This document shows, piece after piece, positions 1-8,436 of a DNA stretch of 22,505 nt (position 1 is its first letter; every line of letters begins with the position of its first letter). The notes under the pieces are model-generated. The model was not told where the DNA came from and did no database searches. It saw only the letters and a program-made list of their open reading frames with translations. Both the position numbers and the translations under genes were made by a program. Source of the DNA: Candidatus Woesearchaeota archaeon (GTDB lineage Archaea; Nanobdellota; Nanobdellia; Woesearchaeales; GW2011-AR9); contig JACQNF010000026.1 in NCBI GenBank assembly GCA_016203215.1, forward strand, positions 1 through 22,505, given 5' to 3'.

Positions 1-1054
1 AATGCGCGCCATCACTCCACGTAGAGTGATTATGGAAAATTCCGTGGATGTCTTTGAGGTTTACGAGCGTGGGCAATGCCTGTTTCTGTGCTGCTGCGAT
101 CTCCCCCAGATTCTCACGTAATTCTGGCTCGATATACTGCATCCCTAACTTTGAATAGATGTCGTTTTCTGTTTTCCCGGCAACCCATTTCTTGCCTTTC
201 AGCGTAAATAAACCGTACTCGCTAAGAGTATATCCTTTACTCAGGGCAAGCTTGCGCAACTCAATGTTATGTTCTTTGCTGCCGATAAAGTAATTCATTG
301 CCGAGCCAAACTCCTTGTCCCCGACAACCCGCAAGTCGATTTGCAAACCACTTCCCAACCGTACAGAACTTTTCGTCAGGCCTTTCGCAAGGATCTCTTT
401 GACGTCGCTCATTGTCGTGAACTGTTTCATGACGTTTTCTGGTTTAGGGGAAACGACAAGAATATCAAGGTCGCCAACAGTTTCTTTCCCTCGGCGAAAT
501 GAGCCTGCAATTTCTGCGGCATGGACATACGGCAAGACTCGAAGATCCGTGATGATTTTGTTTACAATCGGCAACGCCGCTGCATAGAGAAAACGTTTCG
601 GCTTTGTCTTCACAAACTGGATGCCTTCCTCTAACATTTTCTCAGTCTTTTCGCCAAAGCCATGCAATTTTTGCACACGATGTTTGCGGATCGCGTGTTC
701 AAGATCAGCAAGATCTTTCACTTTTAATTTTTGATAGAGAATTTTTATCTTTTTTGGTCCAAGGGAAGGGATCTGGTTCAACTCCTCAAGATCAACTTTT
801 ACTTCTTTTTTCAACTTCTCATAGTACGGTAGCTTACCTGTCTTGAGATATTCCTCAATCTTAGCAGCAATGTGCTCTCCCACGCCGGGGATTTCTGTCA
901 GCTCCCCGCGATGAAAGATGTCTTCAATGCTCTCTGACAGCGTTTCGATCGCCTGTGCCGCCTTACGATATGCTTGCGGCTTCCATTGGATGCCTTGAAG
1001 TTCTAGCATATCTGCGATGGAATTCAGAATCTGAGCAACTTCGCTGTTTTTCAT
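1..1054 (-). CDS. polX: DNA polymerase X with PHP domain (partial, 3' end outside window)
   Basis: Family X DNA polymerase, a gap-filling repair polymerase expected to act in base excision repair. I translated it by hand; 351 codons are visible from the ATG at 1054 and the gene runs off the left edge. Residues 1-80 resemble the 8-kDa domain, including a helix-hairpin-helix (EIPGVGEHIAAKI, 54-66). A second HhH-like stretch (IPSLGPKKIKIL) is at 95-106. The nucleotidyltransferase signature GSFRRGKETVGDLDILV starts at 184, with metal ligands D195 and D197 and a third Asp at D240 (QIDLRVV). The PHP phosphoesterase domain begins near 335 with DIHGIFHNHSTWSDGA, matching the usual D(I/L)HxxxHxHxxxSDG opening. 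PHP-bearing PolX enzymes are known in bacteria and some archaea and can have 3'-5' exonuclease activity. A TATA box about 30 bases upstream supports this start. Confidence is high for the family; the C-terminus cannot be judged. Confidence 0.95.
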   Translation of the reverse strand, partial: MKNSEVAQILNSIADMLELQGIQWKPQAYRKAAQAIETLSESIEDIFHRGELTEIPGVGEHIAAKIEEYLKTGKLPYYEKLKKEVKVDLEELNQIPSLGPKKIKILYQKLKVKDLADLEHAIRKHRVQKLHGFGEKTEKMLEEGIQFVKTKPKRFLYAAALPIVNKIITDLRVLPYVHAAEIAGSFRRGKETVGDLDILVVSPKPENVMKQFTTMSDVKEILAKGLTKSSVRLGSGLQIDLRVVGDKEFGSAMNYFIGSKEHNIELRKLALSKGYTLSEYGLFTLKGKKWVAGKTENDIYSKLGMQYIEPELRENLGEIAAAQKQALPTLVNLKDIHGIFHNHSTWSDGAH

Positions 1055-1080
1055 CTATCATTAATCGGAAGGAAAATCCT

Positions 1081-1090
1081 CTATATAAAC
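1081..1090 (-). promoter_or_regulatory. TATA box for polX
   Basis: On the minus strand this reads GTTTATATAG, centred about 32 bases before the polX ATG. That predicts a very short leader of roughly 5 bases. The box is divergent from the U32 promoter in the same 145-base gap. Confidence 0.6.
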
Positions 1091-1132
1091 GTGGTGTTTG
1101 CGCTGTCAATAGCCCCTCTGAATTGTCGTAGT

Positions 1133-1144
1133 GAACTAAATACA
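1133..1144 (+). promoter_or_regulatory. GAACTAAATACA motif, site 1 (U32 promoter)
   Basis: Exact 12-mer 23 bases upstream of the U32 TATA box. The identity extends beyond the 12-mer: this site continues TTCCAGA, and the minus-strand site at 8390-8401 continues TACCAGA, so 18 of 19 bases agree. The position relative to TATA fits an archaeal activator site. The function is inferred from recurrence only. Confidence 0.55.
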
Positions 1145-1167
1145 TTCCAGAAAATGTAATACAAATC

Positions 1168-1175
1168 TTTATAAA
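1168..1175 (+). promoter_or_regulatory. TATA box for the U32 gene
   Basis: TTTATAAA centred 28 bases before the ATG at 1200, so a leaderless transcript is expected. A 6-bp inverted repeat (TACATT at 1141-1146, AATGTA at 1153-1158) lies just upstream and could be an operator. Confidence 0.7.
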
Positions 1176-1199
1176 AAGATTAACCACTTGTGAGTAAAT

Positions 1200-3428
1200 A
1201 TGAAACGACTCACGCTCCTTGCTCCCGCCGGTAATTTTGAAGCCGTTGTCGCTGCCGTAAATAATGGCGCAGATGCAATCTATCTTGGATCAAAATTATT
1301 TAATGCACGCCGGCTTGCAGGAAATTTTACCAAAGATGAACTCCAGAAAGCAGTACAATACGCTCACCTCAACGGTGTGAAAGTCTATTTAACGCTCAAC
1401 ACGCTGGTCAAAAACAATGAAATGGGGCCGTTCTTCAATCAAGTGAGCATCGCCCACCAACTCGGAATCGATGCGTTGATCCTGCAAGACCTCTCTTTTG
1501 CTCCCCTGATCAAAAAACAGTTTCCTTCGTTAGAAATTCATGCTTCGACACAAGCAACGATCATGAATTCTCTTGCAGTAAAGTATTGGCAGAAATGGGT
1601 TGATCAGTTTGTCTTAGCGCGGGAACTGACGAAGCAGGAGGTACGTGCAATTGCGGATAACACCAAAGCTCAGTTGGAGGTGTTTGTCCATGGTCATCTC
1701 TGCATTTCCTATTCTGGCCAGTGTTTGATCTCTTCACTCATCGGAAAACGATCCGGCAATCGCGGCCTCTGTGCTAGTTCCTGCCGGAAGCAATACAACG
1801 GTAATCAATATCTTCTCTCCGCAAAAGATCTTTGCATGATCCGGAACATGGACGATGTTGCCGAGAGCGGTGCAACAACGGTGAAAATTGAAGGAAGGAT
1901 GAAATCCGCGGAGTATGTTGCTGTGGCGACGCGAGCATATCGAGATCAAATCGATGCTCTTGTTCTGGCACAAGAACTTCCTGTCGATGAAGAGAGAATG
2001 AATGAACTGAAGATGGCTTTCAATCGAGAATTTACATCAGGCTACTTCAATGAGGAATCGACGATTGTGGATAAGACCTACTCTGCCAAACGGGGAATTT
2101 ATCTCGGAACTGTTACATCAGGACTTCTCCAGCTGGAAGAGGATCTTGAAATCCACGATGGGATTGGGATCATCGAAAAAGGAGAGCGAAGTGGGGAGTA
2201 TGTCCGTTCATTGGAAGTCGATGGCGAACGCAGGATGAAAGCGAGAAAAGGAGAGCGTGTCAAAATTGGGACAAACGGGTTCCACAACGGGGCAAGGGTG
2301 TATCTTATGACCAAGAGCCATGGGAATGACCCCCTACTCGCGAAACAAAAAAAACCCGTTTCAATCAGTATTATTGTTAAAGAAGGCATAGAACCGGCAA
2401 TCACCATCAGTTGTTCTAATGGATCGGAAGGAAAAACAACAGTGATCCCCTGTTTGTTACCCATCATTGCCGTAAAACCCGAAAAACAACCACTGGCGGC
2501 AACAGCACTGGTTACCGAAATCAAGAAGTGGCAAAGCGACATATTCCTGCTTGAGAATGTCAAAGTAGAGACAGATAACTCTTTCATTCCAAAGAGCATC
2601 ATCACCACATTCAGGAAGGAACTTGACCAAACGCTGCTTGATGCGCTCTCCCCGTTGACGCGAGAAAAGCAGATAATCCCTTTACCCACTTATCAAAGCA
2701 CTGTCAGCAATGCAAGAATGATTCATGTTCGAGTCTATTCGCTCGAGGGAGTACGTGAGGCGTTGGCAGCGGGGGCAGATCGGATATACTACGATGCGTT
2801 TGCTCATGATCTTCATACAGCGATGACTCTCGCAAGGAAAAAAATGTACCTCCACACGCCGATGGTCATGAGAGATCAAGATCTAGAACGACTGCAAGCG
2901 ATCATTGAAACTCAGAAGCCAGCAGGAATACTGGTCAACAATGTGGGAGTGCTAGGATTAGGGCTCAGAATTCCGACTATCTTAGGCTATCAAATGAATA
3001 TCTTTAACGACCAGCAGCTGCAGTACTATAACTGTCCCGCAGTTGCATCTATCGAATTGAATCTCCCAGAATTAAATGCGTTCAAGAATAAAGAAAGATT
3101 GATCTTTTACGCCCACGGCACACCGGTGGTAATGACGTTTAAAGAGTCATTCGCCGTATCAGCGCTTACAGACAAGAAAGAGTATACTTTCCCTTTACGT
3201 AAAACGAGCACGGGCGCGACGGAAATGCTCTACTCCAAGGCGGTCGGCACGCTCCAGCATACTCCTGAAGTTCTTGCGGCAGGAATCACTCAGCTCTTTC
3301 TCGATGTGGAAAAAGATGTTTTCGCATTAGTTTCGTTGTACAAGCGGCTGTTAAATGGAGACGCAGTTTCGACTCAAGACTTCCGAGCAGGCGCAACTAT
3401 CGGGAATTTAGTCAAGGGAGTGATGTGA
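1200..3428 (+). CDS. U32 family protein (RlhA/TrhP-type RNA hydroxylation, 'peptidase U32')
   Basis: 742-aa protein of the U32 family. It opens with the family start LLAPAGNFEA, followed by GADAIYLG and HASTQATIMNS. Conserved cysteines at 168, 175, 191 and 195 (HGHLCISYSGQC and GLCASSC) match the four iron-sulfur ligands of the family. SAKDLCMI and KIEGRMKSAEYVA follow. Residues about 290-370 look like the beta-rich C-terminal U32 domain. A second, cysteine-poor barrel-like part starts near 510 (HVRVYSLEGVREALAAGAD), giving the two-barrel layout of E. coli RlhA. The characterised bacterial members RlhA and TrhP hydroxylate 23S rRNA and tRNA using prephenate. RNA modification is therefore more likely than proteolysis here, but the archaeal substrate is unknown. 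The gene is monocistronic, with its own leaderless promoter preceded by the GAACTAAATACA motif. Confidence 0.88.
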   Translation: MKRLTLLAPAGNFEAVVAAVNNGADAIYLGSKLFNARRLAGNFTKDELQKAVQYAHLNGVKVYLTLNTLVKNNEMGPFFNQVSIAHQLGIDALILQDLSFAPLIKKQFPSLEIHASTQATIMNSLAVKYWQKWVDQFVLARELTKQEVRAIADNTKAQLEVFVHGHLCISYSGQCLISSLIGKRSGNRGLCASSCRKQYNGNQYLLSAKDLCMIRNMDDVAESGATTVKIEGRMKSAEYVAVATRAYRDQIDALVLAQELPVDEERMNELKMAFNREFTSGYFNEESTIVDKTYSAKRGIYLGTVTSGLLQLEEDLEIHDGIGIIEKGERSGEYVRSLEVDGERRMKARKGERVKIGTNGFHNGARVYLMTKSHGNDPLLAKQKKPVSISIIVKEGIEPAITISCSNGSEGKTTVIPCLLPIIAVKPEKQPLAATALVTEIKKWQSDIFLLENVKVETDNSFIPKSIITTFRKELDQTLLDALSPLTREKQIIPLPTYQSTVSNARMIHVRVYSLEGVREALAAGADRIYYDAFAHDLHTAMTLARKKMYLHTPMVMRDQDLERLQAIIETQKPAGILVNNVGVLGLGLRIPTILGYQMNIFNDQQLQYYNCPAVASIELNLPELNAFKNKERLIFYAHGTPVVMTFKESFAVSALTDKKEYTFPLRKTSTGATEMLYSKAVGTLQHTPEVLAAGITQLFLDVEKDVFALVSLYKRLLNGDAVSTQDFRAGATIGNLVKGVM

Positions 3429-3498
3429 GGAAGGGCGACCTTAGATTAGAAAGATTTTAGACTAGGGAGATAAAACCGCACCATCAATTGCAAAGAAA

Positions 3499-3507
3499 AT
3501 TTATATA
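3499..3507 (+). promoter_or_regulatory. TATA box for the MopE/vWA gene
   Basis: ATTTATATA centred 28 bases before the ATG at 3531, predicting a leaderless mRNA. The 3429-3530 gap holds nothing else recognisable. Confidence 0.7.
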
Positions 3508-3530
3508 CCGCTAGGTTCAGCTTCTCACTC

Positions 3531-4958
3531 ATGAATGTTCTCCAGAGGTGGTTCTTGGCGGCAGCAGCAGCAGTTCAAGTGCAGAACTGTGCAAGCAACG
3601 ATCCACTCCCTGAAGCGCCGCCAACTCTCGATACAATTGTAATTGTCGATTCGCATCACCACTGGCCGGACACATCCCAGAAAGTTCCCGAGATTCGATT
3701 CTACAACGAAGACAGCACTCCTGAAAATAGCAAATATTGTGACGACGGTTCTCCTGCCAGAACGTGGCTCATTGATAAGGATGGGGACGGTTATTTTGCA
3801 AAAGTGGGTGTTTCTTGTCAACCCCCCGATAATATTCACTCTTATATTACTGCAGAACAGTTGCAGGAAAAGACCGGGAGAGAGATTCCTCTTCTCGACT
3901 GCGAGGGATACGACACTAACTCCGCGATCTATCCCTATGCAGAAGATGTATGCGACGGTCTTGATAATGATTGCGATCTGTTGATTGATGAAGACGAACC
4001 GTCCATTGCCAAGCCTTGCAACGGCGGCACATTCACGACCTGTGAAGGTCTGCAGTTCCGGTACTGCCTTGATGGAAAACTCAGCGAATGGTCAGAATGT
4101 GTCGATGTTATTGTCAAAGAGTACTGTGATGGGATGGATAACGACTGTAATGGGATTGTTGATGACATCTCTCCAGAAGTATGCACTACGCCGTGCGGCG
4201 CAGGGACAGAAATATGTCTTGAAGGAAAAGTAGCGTGTGATTATGAGATCACTGATCCTAATTGTTGCGAGCCGGTTGGTGCGATAAAAGACCAACAGCT
4301 CTGTTCGCCGACGCAATACGTTTTCGTGATCGATGCCTCTGCCAGCACGTATGAGGCAACGTCTGCCGTGCGAGATGCATTGGTCCAATTTGCAGATGCG
4401 CATGAACTCGAAAATATTGCCGGAGAATTAGGAATGATCGTCTTTCGGGAGAACGTGGAGGAATATCCCCACGGCATTGCTCTCAATGAAGAGGTATTCA
4501 AACAATGGGCAAAAGATTATGATAATATCAGTTCCATGGAAGGGCATCTTAATGCATTGATGCACGCCGCAACGGACTTTCCCTGGCCAGCGGAAGGGAA
4601 ATATCATGCTATCCTCATTAGTGATTCTCATTTTGATGTTGCGGGTGATTTTGATTCCTTCATCTCATATACCACCGAGCAGGTGAGAACTGCACTTTCA
4701 GAGAAAGGGGTGTATCTTTCCGCAGTTCAAGTGTACTCTTCACCGTTTGATTACTACCCTATTTACCAATATGAAGAGTTGACCCAAGGGATTGGGCAGC
4801 ACCTCCTCGCGCCGGATGCTGATTCTGTCGCGAGTGTCATCCTCAGTCTGCTCGAACCAAATACCTTCTCGTGGTACGTCTGTGATGAGGACAACCTGTG
4901 GAAGTATGTCAGCGAGTGTGAAGAAAATACGGTAAAAGACACAGAAAGCAAAGAATAA
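3531..4958 (+). CDS. Exported MopE-like metal-binding and von Willebrand A domain protein
   Basis: 475 aa. A short N-terminal hydrophobic stretch (WFLAAAAAVQV, 7-17) after Arg6 looks like an export signal. Cys20 is not in a good lipobox, so lipidation is doubtful. An EF-hand-like loop DKDGDGY is at 82-88. Two copies of the MopE-type motif follow: CDGLDNDCDLLIDED at 141-155 and CDGMDNDCNGIVDD at 199-212. Many further cysteines suggest a disulfide-rich extracellular region. Residues about 262-420 form a vWA domain (YVFVIDASAS), with MIDAS residues D268, S270 and S272 and a later Asp in LISDSH (D365). The canonical MIDAS threonine is not obvious; the loop reads SSMEGH. vWA domains bind ligands or metals at the surface, and MopE motifs are linked to Ca/Cu binding. 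The specific ligand is unknown. Confidence 0.75.
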   Translation: MNVLQRWFLAAAAAVQVQNCASNDPLPEAPPTLDTIVIVDSHHHWPDTSQKVPEIRFYNEDSTPENSKYCDDGSPARTWLIDKDGDGYFAKVGVSCQPPDNIHSYITAEQLQEKTGREIPLLDCEGYDTNSAIYPYAEDVCDGLDNDCDLLIDEDEPSIAKPCNGGTFTTCEGLQFRYCLDGKLSEWSECVDVIVKEYCDGMDNDCNGIVDDISPEVCTTPCGAGTEICLEGKVACDYEITDPNCCEPVGAIKDQQLCSPTQYVFVIDASASTYEATSAVRDALVQFADAHELENIAGELGMIVFRENVEEYPHGIALNEEVFKQWAKDYDNISSMEGHLNALMHAATDFPWPAEGKYHAILISDSHFDVAGDFDSFISYTTEQVRTALSEKGVYLSAVQVYSSPFDYYPIYQYEELTQGIGQHLLAPDADSVASVILSLLEPNTFSWYVCDEDNLWKYVSECEENTVKDTESKE

Positions 4959-4967
4959 ATTTAAAAA
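4957..4967 (+). promoter_or_regulatory. TATA box for leuS overlapping the previous stop codon
   Basis: AAATTTAAAAA centred about 27-28 bases before the leuS ATG. It overlaps the TAA stop (4956-4958) of the MopE/vWA gene, so leuS can be transcribed independently despite the 31-base gap. Confidence 0.6.
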
Positions 4968-4989
4968 TGACCTTTCTCTTCGTCTCACG

Positions 4990-7821
4990 ATGGCACTAGA
5001 GTGGGCAAAGATTCAAGAGAAATGGCAGAAGCAGTGGGCCAAGGCAGGTCTCGGGAAAGCGACAGCACAGAGTGCTAAAGAAAAATTTTTCATGATCTTC
5101 GCGTATCCGGGGATATCAGGATTTCTCCACGTCGGCCATATGCGCGGATTCTCCTATACTGATGCGATCTGCCGATATGAGCGATTAAAAGGTAAAGAAG
5201 TTCTCTTTCCCATCGGGACGCATGCATCTGGAAATCAAGCGATCGCGTTTGCAAACAAGGTCAAGAAAAAAGATACGGCGTGGATCGAATATTTGCGCCG
5301 TAATGGGTGTCCTGAAGAGAAAATAAAAGAGTTGACGGATCCTCACAAGATCATCGAATACTTCAATACAGTCTATGTTGAAGATTATTGGAAGAAATTT
5401 GGTTTTCTCTGTGATTGGGATCGTTTTACCTGCACAACATATCCTGATTACGAAAAATTTATCCAATGGCAATTTAAAAAATTGCTTCAGAAAAATCTTC
5501 TGATCCAAAAGCCATATTTCGCGACTGCGTGCGTGGTTGATGGGCCCGTCGCCGTTGATCCTTCTGAGACAGACATTTCTAAAGGAGGAAATGCTGAAAA
5601 GCAAGAATTTACTCTCCTCAAATTCAAGCTGGGAAATATGTACCTGATTGCCGCAACACTCCGGCCGGAGACGATCTATGGCCAGACAAATCTCTGGATT
5701 AATCCATCAGCAAAGTATGTCCACCTCCAAGTCGATGGAGAGGATTGGATTGCCAGCGACGAAGCCGCGGCAAAATTACCGTATCAAAAAGATAATGTTC
5801 TCTTGATGGAAGACGTTGACCCGATGACACTCATCGGTAAAACTGTGCTTGCCCCTGGTGTAGAGCAGGAGATTCCCGTGCTGCCCGCGACGTTCTGTGA
5901 TCCTGCAGTCGGAACGGGTATTGTTACATCTGTTCCTGCAGATGCGCCAAAAGATTATGTTGCGCTACGGCATCTTCAACTTCATCCCGAAGAGTGCCGG
6001 AAGTACGGGCTAGACCCGGAAGAGATCCGGTCGATTCAACTTGTCCCCATCATCATCACCAAAGGATATGGAAAATTTCCTGCGGCGGAAATTGTTGAGA
6101 AAATGAACATCACTTCTCTCGATGACCCCCAGTTGGAAGAAGCGACGAAAGAAGTGTACAAAGCGGGATTTCACACCGGTATACTTCGTGAAAATTGCGG
6201 AAAATATGCCGGGATGAGCGTAGAGCAGGCAAAAGAATTAATCAAGGAAGAGCTTATTGAGTTTGGCAGGGCCACGGTGTTCCATGATCTGAGTGAAGAA
6301 GTTATCTGCCGCTGCGGCAATAAAGTTGTCATCAAGCGCATTGACGATCAATGGTTCATCCGCTATTCAGACTCTGAGTTGACAGAAAAGAGTAAGCGAC
6401 ATGCTCGTGAGATGAAGACGTTTCCTGATGACTACCAAGAGAACCTCCCCCACATCCTTGACTGGTTTGAAGATAGAGCCTGCGCACGGCTGGGGAACTG
6501 GCTGGGGAGCAAATTTCCGTTTGATACGCAATGGACAGTTGAACCGATAAGCGACTCCACGTTGTATCCCGCATATTATATCGTTTCTAAGTTCATCCAG
6601 ACTAAAAAGATCAAGACGCAGGAATTGACAGAGGCATTCTTTGATTATGTCTTTCTTGGTCTCGGCGAAGGCAAAGAACACTGGTCGGAAATCAAGAAAG
6701 AGTTTGACTACTTTTATCCTTTGGATCTCAATTTAGGAGGGAAAGAACATAAGACCGTCCATTTCCCTGTTTTCATCATGAACCACGTCGCCGTTTTTCC
6801 TCAGAGCAAATGGCCTCGCGGTATCTTTGTGAACTGGTGGGTGACGGGGAAAGGATCTAAAATCTCCAAGAGCAAAGGGGGAGCCGAGCCGATCCCTGAC
6901 GCGATTGAAAAATACGGTGTCGATGCCATGCGTCTCTACTACGCTCATGTGGGTTCGCCTCACGTTGATGTTGTCTGGACCGAGGAGCTCGTTTTAAATT
7001 ATAAAAATACGCTTGAACGGATCTATGCACTTGTCGAACAGGTCAAAGAGAGCCGGGGTGTCCAAAAGCATATCGATGACTGGCTGCTCTCTCGTGCCTA
7101 TGGTCATCTGCAGAAAATCAATTCAGCAATGAAGCATTACGATCTTCGGGAATTGGCATCAATTGCGTATTTTGCGATGTACGACGATGTGCGATGGTAT
7201 GTCCGTCGCGGCGGAGCACACAGACCGACGATAGAAAAAGTGCTTTCGCTCTGGAATCAGCTCTTGAACCCGATTACCCCTCATCTCAGCGAGGAACTGA
7301 ATTCGCAGATGAACAAGCAGAGTAAAAGGTTGGTTTCGTCAGCCCTCTGGCCTGAAGTGGAAAGTGAGCGAATCAGCCTCACGGCAGAAGCAGGAGAAGA
7401 ATTAGTAAAAAGCGCGATGGAAGGAATACGTAATGTCAAGAGATTGGCGAATATCGACAAACCTCAGAGAGTGACCCTCTTTGTCGCTGAGAAATGGCTC
7501 TATGGTATCTTTTCTGTGCTTCATAAGGAAATTAATGTAACTCGGAATGTTGGTGAAGTCATGAAGCGCGTGATGGAAGTAGAAGGCGCAACAGCGCGAG
7601 GTAAAGATGTCAATAAGATCGTCCTCTCCATGCTCAAGGATGTCTCTAAAATCCCGATGATTGTCACGTCCCAAGAAGATGAATTAGCTGTGATGAACGA
7701 TGCGAAAGAATTTCTAGAGGCCGAATTTGGCTGTACAGTGGGTATTATCGCAGCTGATGACAGTGATCATCTCAAAGCAAAGAGTGCCATCCCCGGGAAG
7801 ATAGGGATTGTGGTGGAATGA
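4990..7821 (+). CDS. leuS: Leucyl-tRNA synthetase, archaeal type
   Basis: Class I aminoacyl-tRNA synthetase that charges tRNA-Leu in the cytoplasm. The 943-aa length is normal for archaeal LeuRS. The HIGH signature is HVGH at 47-50, within PGISGFLHVGHMRG. The KMSKS signature is KISKS at 624-628. The CP1 editing domain lies between them (LRPETIYGQTN; GTGIVTSVPADAPKDY). The segment VPIIITKGYGKFPAAEIVEK is typical of archaeal/eukaryotic LeuRS. CRCGNKV suggests a zinc-binding knuckle. The C-terminus (SAIPGKIGIVVE) resembles the normal family end, so the gene looks complete. It has its own leaderless promoter. Confidence is high. Confidence 0.96.
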   Translation: MALEWAKIQEKWQKQWAKAGLGKATAQSAKEKFFMIFAYPGISGFLHVGHMRGFSYTDAICRYERLKGKEVLFPIGTHASGNQAIAFANKVKKKDTAWIEYLRRNGCPEEKIKELTDPHKIIEYFNTVYVEDYWKKFGFLCDWDRFTCTTYPDYEKFIQWQFKKLLQKNLLIQKPYFATACVVDGPVAVDPSETDISKGGNAEKQEFTLLKFKLGNMYLIAATLRPETIYGQTNLWINPSAKYVHLQVDGEDWIASDEAAAKLPYQKDNVLLMEDVDPMTLIGKTVLAPGVEQEIPVLPATFCDPAVGTGIVTSVPADAPKDYVALRHLQLHPEECRKYGLDPEEIRSIQLVPIIITKGYGKFPAAEIVEKMNITSLDDPQLEEATKEVYKAGFHTGILRENCGKYAGMSVEQAKELIKEELIEFGRATVFHDLSEEVICRCGNKVVIKRIDDQWFIRYSDSELTEKSKRHAREMKTFPDDYQENLPHILDWFEDRACARLGNWLGSKFPFDTQWTVEPISDSTLYPAYYIVSKFIQTKKIKTQELTEAFFDYVFLGLGEGKEHWSEIKKEFDYFYPLDLNLGGKEHKTVHFPVFIMNHVAVFPQSKWPRGIFVNWWVTGKGSKISKSKGGAEPIPDAIEKYGVDAMRLYYAHVGSPHVDVVWTEELVLNYKNTLERIYALVEQVKESRGVQKHIDDWLLSRAYGHLQKINSAMKHYDLRELASIAYFAMYDDVRWYVRRGGAHRPTIEKVLSLWNQLLNPITPHLSEELNSQMNKQSKRLVSSALWPEVESERISLTAEAGEELVKSAMEGIRNVKRLANIDKPQRVTLFVAEKWLYGIFSVLHKEINVTRNVGEVMKRVMEVEGATARGKDVNKIVLSMLKDVSKIPMIVTSQEDELAVMNDAKEFLEAEFGCTVGIIAADDSDHLKAKSAIPGKIGIVVE

Positions 7822-7837
7822 TGATTCAGACAGGCTC

Positions 7838-8341
7838 TTAACGAGCATTTCCTTTCGGAGTATATACTAACCCCACTGTAAAAGCGAGAGGTGCAAGAGT
7901 AGCGCCTGCGACACCACCCATTATTTTCTCTGCCGTGGCGGAAAAAGGGTATTCGATTTCGTATGCTTTCTTGACGCATATGTCAAGACAACAATCTGAA
8001 GCCGCATTGTCAACAAGCATATCTAGCGGTGCTGTTCCTTCCGGAGCGGAAAAACCATTTCTGATACATCTCCCTCCAAAGTATGCGAGACCCGAGGTTA
8101 ATGCAAACCACCAAGAGAATGTATCATAGGCAAATCGCTGTCGGGGAGATGCCAGCCCAAGTTCCTCTCTGGAAAAAATTCCTAACCTGTCGGAAGAATA
8201 ATCGGGAGCGATCCCCTCTGACCACTCATTACACACCACTGCATCCAACGCATCTTGAGGATGATGAGAACAGCCAACATAACGATTGATCTTTGCGACG
8301 TTCTTCCAATATCTTTCATCTTTTTGTAAGTCTTGGGTCAT
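7838..8341 (-). CDS. Unknown Cys-rich membrane protein, 167 aa
   Basis: No family recognised. The frame is open to 8467, but I place the start at the ATG at 8341 because a TATA box sits 26 bases before it. The protein has six cysteines (24, 37, 92, 117, 118, 122), a hydrophobic segment at about 73-90 (FSWWFALTSGLAYFGG) and a second at about 139-160 (IMGGVAGATLAPLAFTVGLVY). This suggests two membrane helices with a cysteine-bearing loop between them, possibly disulfide-bonded. It converges on leuS, leaving only 16 bases between the two stops. It is divergent from the membrane/FHA operon at 8500, and both promoters carry the GAACTAAATACA motif, so co-regulation is likely. Confidence 0.7.
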   Translation of the reverse strand: MTQDLQKDERYWKNVAKINRYVGCSHHPQDALDAVVCNEWSEGIAPDYSSDRLGIFSREELGLASPRQRFAYDTFSWWFALTSGLAYFGGRCIRNGFSAPEGTAPLDMLVDNAASDCCLDICVKKAYEIEYPFSATAEKIMGGVAGATLAPLAFTVGLVYTPKGNAR

Positions 8342-8363
8342 ACTCGATGATGAGGAAAAAGAG

Positions 8364-8372
8364 TATAAAAAG
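8364..8372 (-). promoter_or_regulatory. TATA box for the 167-aa membrane protein
   Basis: The minus strand reads CTTTTTATA, centred about 27 bases before the ATG at 8341. This decides the start codon over the longer open frame. Confidence 0.65.
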
Positions 8373-8389
8373 ATATCGTGACTCTGGTA

Positions 8390-8401
8390 TGTATTTAGTT
8401 C
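8390..8401 (-). promoter_or_regulatory. GAACTAAATACA motif, site 2 (arm of inverted repeat)
   Basis: On the minus strand this is GAACTAAATACA, 17 bases upstream of the TATA box of the 167-aa gene. With 8437-8448 it forms a 13-bp perfect inverted repeat (8390-8402 and 8436-8448). Each arm serves its own promoter in the same relative orientation. Confidence 0.6.
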
Positions 8402-8436
8402 GAGACAGACTGATTGGGCTTGCCCGCGGTGACGGC

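Noticed and set aside
2099..2689. Long minus-strand open frame (196 aa) inside the U32 gene.
   Set aside because: It lies antisense to well-conserved U32 coding sequence, and its translation is low in recognisable character. Several similar antisense frames in leuS, EF-2 and the Ig-repeat genes were dropped for the same reason.
3588..3592. Possible lipobox cysteine (Cys20) in the MopE/vWA protein.
   Set aside because: The preceding residues VQN do not match the small-residue pattern before a lipidated Cys.
4854..4865. GAACCAAATACC, a 10 of 12 match to the regulon motif.
   Set aside because: It is inside coding sequence (Glu-Pro-Asn-Thr) and 136 bases from the next start, so the geometry is wrong.
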